Shown: positions 9,685 through 16,935 of the stretch, piece by piece | Layout: each line of letters starts with the position of its first letter | Position numbering within the stretch: the stretch's first letter is position 1 | NCBI GenBank assembly: GCA_964200075.2 | Contig: CAXNAA020000422.1 | Span: 1 to 21,432 of the forward strand | Direction of reading: 5' to 3' | Length of the DNA: 21,432 nt | Source: Sphacelaria rigidula | Lineage: Eukaryota; Phaeophyceae; Sphacelariales | The notes under the pieces: model-generated | Database searches by the model: none | The model's input: the letters and a program-made list of their open reading frames with translations, nothing else | What the model was told of the DNA's origin: nothing | Program-made: the position numbers and the translations under genes

Positions 9685-10110
9685 GTATTGAGATCGTACC
9701 CAAATTTCCCAGACTTTGGGTAGAGTATTAGAGGTCATACCCAAATGATACCCTTTACCCCGGTGTTGCGTAGTGTATTTGACTTCGTTGCCTAACTACC
9801 AAAATAATATCGAGGTCATACGCAATTTACCCGAAATTGGGGAGAATATCGAGATCGTACCCTAACTACCGAAGGTTTGTCCAGGATATTGAGATCATAC
9901 TCAAGTGATGGTCTATTCTCGGGTATTGCTGAGAGCACGTACCCCAAAAGTCTGGGAGAGTGTCAAGATCGTCCCCAATCTAACGAACATTGGAGTATGA
10001 GGTTATACTCAAGTGATATCTATACCCGGGTACTGCTGAGTGTAGTTACTTGAGAAAGGTCGAATATATGAGGTCGTACCAAATCTACCGAATCCTTGGG
10101 AAAAGGAAAG
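9685..10110. repeat. Minisatellite family E, block 1 (~40-bp unit)
   Basis: The anchor GTATTGAGATCGTACCC and its variants occur at 9685, 9725, 9775, 9807, 9846, 9886 and 9960. Steps of 39-40 bp alternate with longer ones of about 74 or 82, because some units carry an extra segment with CTATACCCGGGTATTGCTGA. Many units contain the dyad ACCCAAA...TTTGGGT (for example 9698-9721), so each could form a small hairpin. Confidence 0.83.
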
Positions 10111-10989
10111 ACATGGGTATTGACAAAAATATACTCTACCAAGTATTTCTGGTCGTAGCTTACATTCGTTTCCAAGATTTTGAAAGCCTGTATTCGTGCG
10201 TCAAACCCCGTGTTCGTACAACCTCAAGGGCATTCTCGTCGTAGTATTTTTTTCAGCTCACAAATACACTTATTAGACACCATTACTACAATAAACAGTG
10301 CTGTCAAGTACACCGTAGCACACGACAGAGCTGAGGAAGCATAGGCGGTATCATACACGTGAGATTGATCTCACGACGCTATACTATCGTATTTTTGTAC
10401 AGTTAGTACTGTCTTGTCCTGCAGTGCAGTATACTCGCTGCTGTTCGGAGGAGTTATTTCCGTAGCTTGGTGCGCACTGTCGCTCTTTTTTTATCCCCTT
10501 TGCCGGTCTACTCATATTCACGCAAGGAGTGGGTGTCATGTGCTGAAAACCGAGATCTGCGGCCACACTTCGGAATATCATGTGCGGGCGATAAAACTAC
10601 ACGCTTTTTTGTTGGTGATGTTCAGTCGAAGTACCTGCTAACTGAACTCACGAAGTCACCATCATTCGGTGTTACTGAGATCACTTCCGCAATATTTTCC
10701 TAGAGCATTGAGGTCGTACCTGATTCGTCACGGTTCGGACGAATCGTCGCTGGTTCGAGTCATGAACTCCCCGATGTTTCAGGCCTGATTGCTCACCCAA
10801 GAGGAAAAAAAGTTGACCGCTCGTCAAAAAAATCTCAACGCAATCTTGACGCTATTCCACGTGCCTGGACTGCGCGTACCTGGGTCGCAAAGCTGAAAAC
10901 AAAGCCCAGGGATTGATTCGCACGGTACGGATCACTCACACGGAGATCAAGTAACTTTCCAGATTTATAATTAATTCTTCCGACCCCTG
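10111..10989. other. Intergenic stretch with a coding-like open frame
   Basis: A family E word (TTGAGGTCGTACC) recurs at 10708-10720. The + strand frame 10704-10916 is open for 70 codons with no ATG. Its composition is protein-like and basic (for example GKKVDRSSKKSQRNLD), but it begins in family E sequence and I do not recognise it. An 8-2-8 palindrome at 10358-10375 is listed separately. No gene supported. Confidence 0.3.
10358..10375. other. Near-perfect palindrome (8-2-8)
   Basis: CGTGAGAT and ATCTCACG are exact reverse complements separated by TG. The two-base centre is too tight for a stable RNA hairpin loop, so a dyad protein-binding site or cruciform is a better guess. A second 8-2-8 palindrome occurs at 13983-14000. 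Confidence 0.7.
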
Positions 10990-11215
10990 CAATCTACCCG
11001 ACGTTTGAGTAATGTGTTGAGGTCATACCCATATACTATACCCCGAGATATTGCTAATAGTACTCACCCGGAATGTGGTTCAAGTATTGGAGATCGTACC
11101 TGATTTCCCCGAGATTTCGGTAGAGTATTGAGGTCATACCCGAGTGATACTCTGTACCCGAGCGTTCCTGAAAGTACTTCCCCACAAGTTGGGTACAGTA
11201 ATTGTCAGGTGAAAT
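10990..11215. repeat. Minisatellite family E, block 2
   Basis: The anchors GTATTGGAGATCGTACC (11084) and GTATTGAGGTCATACCC (11125) are 41 bp apart. An earlier diverged copy lies at about 11010 (GTGTTGAGGTCATACCC), and a later partial copy at about 11198 follows the long unit type. Orientation is the same as block 1. Confidence 0.8.
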
Positions 11216-12256
11216 ACGAGCTGGGCCGGCCATCAGTGATTTTTTAACGAAGATTGGAGATGCTATTGGTAATTCGAAGAGTTTGGTGTTGAAATTTTGA
11301 CACGACATCTGAATCATCAATCCGCGCAACGCTGTAAGGGGCATCACAGGAAAGAAAACCCCAGGAAGGTAGAGCAAGTTGAAGTCTCAGCAAAATCAGG
11401 AAACATACTATAACACCCTCAAAATTGATGAAAACGGTGATAGCGCTCCATCACATATAAACACTTGCGTCAACCACATCCTCGTGATATTTCAGCCAAA
11501 AACAAAAATACGTGAAATTGGGCTTCGCGCCGCACTTCTTGTGTGTCCCCGGTGGTCACACTGATACAATCTCAAATTTCACAGGTAACGAGTTCAAATC
11601 CCAACATGACAAGAGCTGTTTTTGTGCGCACTAATCGGGCATAATCTCTCGTACCTCCGGGTTGCAAAGGGTCTCGATATTTTGGTGACGGTCTTGCTTC
11701 TGGGGGGGGTATAGCGCACTTCCAAGCAGTACTTCTCCCTGGTGTGGTGATGGACGACAGGTGGCTCGGAGGTTTTCTCCCATTATGGACCTCATGACGA
11801 GCTTGATGCCATGTTGCAGCACGACCAGTGTACTCTTGCCTGGGCCCGTCGTGTGTGTGTATGTGTGTACCTATGCGGCGCAACGGTCTATCGTATTTCC
11901 ACCGCATTTTGTAAAACGAAACGTCGCCAGACACATTGTCACGCAATGGCAGGAGACGTACGCGGTACTCAATGCAGTACAAGAACATAATCGCCAAAAC
12001 TGCGCCAATCAAGCAGCGGCGGTGCCGTGTATGACCAGGTTAGTCTGCAGTTCACAGCGATATGTTCAAGTCGCGCTGATTTGGGAAACTTGACAAGTTG
12101 TGGTGCAGAGAGAGAATGCGGGATTCACTGCCGGCCCAGCTCGTGAAGGATTTTTTTTTCTCGTAATCGACGATCCTCAGTAGTGTTTTCGCGTGCCACC
12201 TCTTATACAAGTGAACATTGAATTCCAAAGTTCAGGGATCGCTTTCCAGTTATTTT
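11216..12256. other. Intergenic stretch with possible gene relics
   Basis: The minus-strand frame ending at 11054 (ATG at 11377, 107 codons) has a protein-like first half, but its second half is family E repeat. The + strand segment 11761-11852 is described separately. A G8 run occurs at 11702-11709 and a GT-rich run at 11851-11869. The string 11216-11230 recurs inverted at 12130-12144. No intact gene is supported. Confidence 0.3.
11761..11852 (+). pseudogene. Possible exon relic resembling a SET-domain C-terminal motif
   Basis: After a CAG acceptor-like end at 11760, the frame reading GGSEVFSHYGPHDELDAMLQ from 11763 resembles the G-x-E-V-F-x-x-Y-G-P-x-x-N-x-x-L-L-x-x-Y-G-F motif of SETD3/Rubisco-methyltransferase-type SET domains (protein lysine methyltransferases). 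The final YGF is absent and no other SET motif is visible nearby. The similarity is by eye only and short. The frame runs on into GT-rich sequence. If real it is a fragment and not a functional enzyme. Minus-strand frames over the same bases are also open. Confidence 0.18.
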
Positions 12257-12345
12257 TTGGGTACGACTCCAAACACTCTACCCTAATCTGAGTACTTTGA
12301 GTACGTCTTTCAAAATACCCCGCTATTGAGTATACTCTACTCGAC
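12257..12345. repeat. Minisatellite family E, inverted fragment
   Basis: The reverse complement of 12257-12283 reads GGGTAGAGTGTTTGGAGTCG then TACCCAA, matching the family E anchor in the opposite orientation to all other blocks. Sequence to about 12345 (AATACCCCGCTATTGAGTATACTC) is a further diverged copy. Confidence 0.65.
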
Positions 12346-12764
12346 CCGTCCGTGGGAGAATGCTTCACGGGAAAATCGACAGTTACGCGAGAACGAAAAT
12401 TGTCCGAGCGATCTCTGCATAGCACAGGTGGGGATGAGCCAATTCCGTTTGTTATTATGAATAGTTTTACAGACCCTTATTTTTTTCTTCATCTTTTCAC
12501 TGCGTTAGCGCCGAAAAAACTGTGTGTGGGACAAACGAAACGGTAAATGACCTCCCCATTATGTCAACCGGAATTCGTTCACTATTGAGCGTATAAATGG
12601 CATTTGTTTCGGAATGTGAAGCGTATGCCTAGTTTTTACCGATCCCCAACTATCGGGTTTAAGCGTTCACTGAGATGAGCGGTCGCACACGATTTGTTTT
12701 TCGGAAATGATGCAGTACGAAGAAATGACGGAAATCCCCTAGTTCGGCTGAAAATTACTTTCAA
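12346..12764. other. Intergenic stretch, nothing recognised
   Basis: This is non-repetitive sequence with short open frames only (longest 64 codons at 12352-12546). No gene or RNA supported. Confidence 0.3.
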
Positions 12765-12900
12765 GTATTTGAGGTTGTCGCCACCCTACCCAAAATTTGA
12801 ATAGAGTAGTTGAAGCCGTGCCCAATCTACCCGAATCTTGAGTAGAGTAAATATCCGGGTGTTCTACTCGGGTACTCAACAGTACACACCCTACCTAGCA
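12765..12900. repeat. Minisatellite family E, block 4
   Basis: Anchors at 12765, 12806 and 12847 are exactly 41 bp apart. Units carry CTACCCAAAATTTGAATAGA and CTACCCGAATCTTGAGTAGA, and the last continues with the CCGGGTGTTCTACTCGGGTA segment of the long unit type. Confidence 0.82.
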
Positions 12901-13217
12901 CCCCCTTGACGGAGCTATCCTGTCACCGCCAGTGTGGGTCATCCGGATCTCAGTATTCACTTCATATGTTGCCGGTTCAACGTATGACCCATCCTAGCGG
13001 AATGTCAAACTCATCCATTTGTTCCTACTGGTGGAACAGGCTCCTCTCCTGCAGACAAGCACACTACAAGCATTGTGTATGGAACACATGCATCGCGAGT
13101 CCCATGTTAGGTTTGTCACGATGCGCAAAAGTCCTGACTCACGAACTGAGGACGCGGAAAAATGAATCATGGCGTTGTGCTTCAGCAGCAGGAGTTGCGG
13201 AATATGCATAAAAGGAA
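12901..13217. other. Intergenic stretch between families E and D
   Basis: A + strand frame (12906-13211, 101 codons) and an overlapping minus frame are both open. Neither product is recognised and the lengths fit chance. No gene supported. Confidence 0.3.
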
Positions 13218-13345
13218 ACAAGCATGGTCCATGAAATGGTGCCCGGGATAACGTACATTCGGTCCATGCCGCACGAATGATGGGTAAGAAAAACTTCCAG
13301 TTTGATTCATGCGTGTCATTGAAGATGAAACATAAGAGTAATTAA
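13218..13345. repeat. Minisatellite family D, array 2
   Basis: The CATG anchor occurs at 13223, 13265 and 13308 (steps of 42 and 43 bp). The units resemble those at 9182-9425: TCCATGCCGCACGAATGATG then GGTAAGAAAAAC, and GATTCATGCGTGTCATTG. The two family D arrays bracket the family E blocks. Confidence 0.72.
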
Positions 13346-14106
13346 TCTAGTACGATTGACGTGTGTGAATTATGTGCGCCTGGTTAATACCACACGTGTG
13401 GTGGCTGCGATACTTCTAGCTATGTTCGATGCCACATGAACCACGTAGAGTAGCAGAATTTACCTTCAACAGTATCCCACATGAACGGCACGTGGGATTA
13501 TATACGTTTCATCACCGTCGGTGTACGAACCATACACATGTCGGACAGATAATGATCTGTCTGAAATAACTAATCAAAGGAGACTCTCGGATCCGTCTGT
13601 CTAAAAACACAAAATATGTGACCTTGGAGTCAGGAAAGCCAAAGCGCAACCTTTGCGCTACATGACGTGCTCGGCGTCGGGCGATGCAGGAGAAACATGA
13701 AAAATGTGTACATAATGTCATGCATGCCATAGCCATAAGAACATTGAAAGATGAGGCAAATGATGCGGATCATGATCCGGATCGGCATACTGAGAGGAAG
13801 TGATTTTCAAACGGATCATGATCTGTTCGACGTGTACAACCATTATCGAATTGTGCCAAATTTTAATATGGGACTAATCACGATATTATCTACTTCAACA
13901 TTTAAAACCTTTCAGAGGGAGGGAGCTTCTCCGAGATGAATAGTTCTTCCCAAAGAGATTATCTTCACGTCTATCTCGTTGAGAGAAACGGACGTTTCTC
14001 GGAGAGATCAAAGTTTGTCTAAACGGGGATGGTTGACAATACCTCCATTAAGCATGGTTCAATCGGCTGTAGACAGCTCATATATGACGACATCTGCACG
14101 CGTTAG
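13346..14106. other. Intergenic stretch rich in palindromes
   Basis: Exact inverted repeats occur at 13389-13402 (14-bp palindrome around CACGTG), 13544-13561 (GACAGAT/ATCTGTC, four-base loop), 13643-13659 (AGCGCAA/TTGCGCT, three-base loop), 13766-13779 (CGGATCATGATCCG) and 13983-14000 (GAGAAACG/CGTTTCTC, two-base centre). An imperfect copy of the fourth lies near 13814. No gene is supported. Confidence 0.55.
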
Positions 14107-14253
14107 GGCACACACATATCACATTGTACGATGCATCAAGATTACAAGGGTCGGACAATTCAATCACTCGTCTGTAAATTACTTGGTTTTAGTGTGACAG
14201 ATTCGAATCGTACGAATCAATCCCTAGGCTTTGTTTTCTGCGTTGCAACCTAC
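14107..14253 (+). other. Open stretch running into repeat copy 2
   Basis: After a TAG at 14104-14106, the frame that becomes the protein-like frame of the 14254 repeat copy is open without interruption, with an ATG at 14131. It ends at TAA 14284-14286 inside the repeat. This could be further 5' coding sequence of the same decayed element, but the corresponding part of copy 1 is outside the window. I do not recognise the product. Confidence 0.25.
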
Positions 14254-14401
14254 GTACACGCAGCCCAGACACGTGGAATGGCGTAACGGTTGCATGGATA
14301 CCCCTTGGACCAGCGTTCAACTCTTTTCTCCCTTTCGGGCAATCAGGCCGACGAAATCGTGGATTTAGTTATTCGAACCCGTGATGATTCGTCCTAACCG
14401 T
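14254..14401 (+). repeat. Dispersed ~150 bp repeat, copy 2
   Basis: This is the partner of 1-150, in the same orientation 14.25 kb away. In the frame that is open in copy 1, this copy has a nonsense codon (TAA at 14284-14286, where copy 1 has CAA) and a 2-base deletion near its 3' end. Downstream sequences of the two copies are unrelated, so the shared segment ends sharply at about 150 and 14401. Confidence 0.75.
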
Positions 14402-15360
14402 GCGAGATCACAAGGCAATCAACGCCGCTGTTCAGCAGCACAAAGCTGCTCAGTGTGTGCATGCATACAGAAGCGGCAATAGCACACTCTACGGTACATG
14501 CAGGGCAGCCGTACAGTTGGATCACTATGCAGTAGAGTTCATGGCTGCAGACAACGGACAGTACAGCCACCGCTGCTTTGTACGCACATGGGTCATAGCA
14601 AAAATCACGGTGTGCGGACGTACCTGTCGTGGTGTGAAACGCGCCAAACGCTTCCAGAGTCATGACACATGGCTATCGAAGCTGTTCTCGGGAAATGTCA
14701 CTGCCCGAAGTTCTTGAAAAGTTTTCGCATCATAAAAAGCGGCCTCGACAAGAGTATCGAAGAAAACGTATGAATATTCCCAGGAATCGATTGGCAGTTT
14801 GAAGTGCCAGCCTTACCTAGGAGCCCCACGAAGTATAGTCGCCGCGGGTTTCAATGGTGTTTTTTCTCGAGGCACGGGTGTTTCATGGTCTCATCACTGA
14901 ATAACGTGCTTCCAGGTACAGTACGCCATACGCGTAATCTTTGGTACGATACGGTACGACACGAGACCAGAGAGTGGCAATACGTTTGTCGTTGTAAATG
15001 GGATGCATGATGTTGCGTTTTCGCGGTATGGTACGGTCCTGGGTTCGCACGTTAGTGTGCAAATCACGGAGAGTGTGAATATACGGTTTTCAATACGAAA
15101 TATTTGGTGAGCAGAAGGAAGCCCTGCCCCCGGTTTTACTATCGTGCTGGAAGAAGCTGCAATTCAAGCCTCACCTCACCCATCGGCCATATACGTCGAG
15201 AATATCTATTTCTATACCGTGAAACGTGTTGCGACATTTGTGACGTGGTGCTGGCGTCTTCTGGTTTCTTGATCTGCTTTTCGAGGCCCTTATTTACGCG
15301 TTAATTTTTCCCTCATCGCATGTTGACGCTTGTCCCCTCTCCCTCCGTTAAAACCTCAGT
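14402..15360. other. Intergenic stretch, no supported gene
   Basis: This includes GTAC-rich patches (14490-14590, 14910-15050) and a small hairpin AGCAGC/GCTGCT at 14434-14450. Open frames at 14400-14717 (+, 105 codons) and 15104-15304 (+, 66 codons) are unrecognised, and antisense frames overlap the first. No ~41-bp minisatellite is seen from here to the right end of the window. Confidence 0.3.
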
Positions 15361-15771
15361 GTGTGTGTTGTTCAAAGCAGCTTCACCGATGATGCTGTAT
15401 TGTCGATTGCTGCTCGTGACTTGATGTGGAGATCGCTTCGTTCTCTCTTTTTGAAAACGACACTGTCACGTTCTGGTCCTGCAGTCATTCTCGGGGCATC
15501 TTTCATCGCCCTAAGCGTTACTTCAGCTGGAGGTCAGCTGAGGGGCCTGACGGATGCTTGCGTTTCCGTCATGTTTCTTGCAAAGTTCTCCCTCGATATA
15601 TTTTCGCCACGCCCGAATATTGTCATCCCTGAAGGTGAAGAGACGGTCATGGCTTTCGTGCTTGCGGATCCACAAGTCACAATCGTGACTCCCGAGCAGT
15701 CCCGATGCCAAGTACACCAACCTCGGTGTTTCTCCACTGCGCCACATGGAAAATCGTCCCACAAGACATAG
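15361..15771 (+). other. Unrecognised coding-like open frame
   Basis: The frame is open for 136 codons from a GTG, with the first in-frame ATG at 15424. The product has a hydrophobic segment (GPAVILGASFIALSVTSAGG) and a protein-like composition, but I recognise no family. Two minus-strand frames are open across the second half (15523-15779). A frame of this length can arise by chance, and brown algal genes usually contain introns, so this could be an exon or nothing. The strong acceptor-like site at 15986 would allow a downstream exon. Confidence 0.2.
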
Positions 15772-15829
15772 CTACTCAAGTCCCTGTAGCCCCACGGCGT
15801 TACACGCTCACCGTCCGCACGGCCCGCAT

Positions 15830-15954
15830 ATAACCCCTGTATGGTGTCATCTCAATGTCTCGAGCCGTAAATCGCCGCTTGATACGAGTAGATAACCCCT
15901 GTCTAGTGCCATGCCAATATCGTGAGCCGTGAAGCATCGCTTGGTGGGAGTATG
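15830..15954. repeat. 62-bp tandem duplication (two copies)
   Basis: Copy 1 (15830-15891) and copy 2 (15892-15954) share ATAACCCCTGT, GCCAT/GTCAT-CAAT, GAGCCGT and ATCGC-GCTT in order, at moderate identity. The unit is not a multiple of three and is clearly longer than the ~41-bp families to the left. Confidence 0.75.
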
Positions 15955-15986
15955 AGTATGTCCAAGCGTCTTTTTTCCGCATCCAG

Positions 15987-16361
15987 GTGTTCTTGCGTAA
16001 TGCTCACGAGCCCAACACTCTACTAGCTCATTTGAGTTTAGTCCGCCCAGTCAAGGAGGTATGGGCATCAGTGTTTGCACTCTCCAGGAAAGAGCGCAGC
16101 AGCAGAGTGATATATATTCGAGAAGCATCTATTTCCACAAGTCACTGCCCTTCGATGCTCTGCATCTTTTCAATACAGGTGGCGTCAGGGGCTACTGATG
16201 TAGGCACAGTTTCCTGCTGTCATGCAGCCTGGCGAGTGCCGTTTAGCGGGTTCAGTATTATCATGCATAATCCCCCTGTCAGTACCCACCGTCATCGCAC
16301 CCAGTGTGAGCACCTTTTCCTACCAACACAAGGAACCGGTACATTCCCCAGCAGCATCTAA
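15987..16361 (+). other. Possible exon, product unrecognised
   Basis: A pyrimidine tract ending in CCAG at 15986 is a good splice-acceptor match and is followed immediately by 124 open codons ending in TAA at 16359-16361. There is no ATG near the beginning, consistent with an internal or last exon if it is real. No domain is recognised. The antisense strand is mostly interrupted here. The length alone does not exclude chance. Confidence 0.22.
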
Positions 16362-16826
16362 TAGTACGCGGAGCACGTAATGAATCTGTCATATATGTGG
16401 ATTGTCGGTGCCTGTCAGTTTCTGCTCGCAGGTCACAGTCGCAATAACTGAGCTACCCAGGTAATATAACGCCCGATGCGAGGCGCACAAGGCAGAGTGG
16501 TCGTTGTCTCGTCGTGTGTTGGGCATTTGTTTTGGCGAGAGAAACCATACTAGCGACGTCAACACGATAGATTTATGTGCATGTTGAGAGGTGAACACCC
16601 CTCGCTTTGTCGTCCCGTCCTGCAACAGAAACATCGGCACTGTGGTCCTTAGCGAGAAGGCTCTCGTCCCCCCCAGAGCGACCGTGCTCTTGTAGCTCTC
16701 CTTGTCTGCTGACTCCACGGGCGAGTCTTGTGCCCGTTCCAGTATTATGATGAAACATCACCTACATTTCACACAGGCACATGCTGCCGTCTTTGCTTGT
16801 TGATTGGTGCAGACCCCTGCTGTGAG
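16362..16826. other. Intergenic stretch with a possible retroelement scrap
   Basis: The + strand frame 16588-16695 (35 codons between TGA and TAG) contains GTVVLSEKALVPPRATVLL. This resembles the short V-x-L-x-E-x-x-x-(V/I)-P-P-R-x-x-x-x-V motif found in many LTR-retrotransposon pol polyproteins upstream of reverse transcriptase. The resemblance is by eye and short, and no RT, protease or integrase motif accompanies it. The rest of the stretch is unremarkable. Confidence 0.25.
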
Positions 16827-16935
16827 GGTGAGCGGGTGTTACGTGAACAGCGGAGAGGGATACTCCAATCATCCATCGTCCGGTGCATCTGGTGACTGAG
16901 TAGTAGAGGTTTGTGCCAACTACTCAAAGGTGGCC
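16827..16935 (+). pseudogene. Decayed EsV-1-7 repeat unit upstream of the gene
   Basis: Read in the frame of the downstream gene, this segment aligns with one repeat unit: SNHPSSGASGD, stop, VVEVCANYSKVAMVNV. Of the four conserved positions, the first Cys reads Ser (AGC), the second Cys reads Tyr (TAC), the third Cys is kept, and the His reads Tyr (TAC). A TGA at 16897-16899 interrupts the frame, and the C-X4-C spacing is short by one codon. The DNA similarity to intact units is plain (for example CCATCGTCCGGTGCA at 16873-16887). The array therefore once extended further 5'. Confidence 0.8.

Noticed and set aside
10741-10780. tRNA-like TTCGA motif (GGTTCGAGTC)
   Set aside because: The flanking bases do not form a T-arm stem, and no acceptor, D-arm or anticodon stem can be placed around it. 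A similar TTCAAATCC at about 11590-11600 fails in the same way.
11572-12012. A 146-codon minus-strand open frame
   Set aside because: No recognised domain; length within chance expectation; three frames on two strands are open over the same bases, so no single one is favoured.
1-14401. An LTR retrotransposon with the two 150-bp repeats as LTRs
   Set aside because: The repeats do not show the usual TG...CA ends, no primer-binding site or pol domain is seen between them, and the interval is filled with minisatellites.
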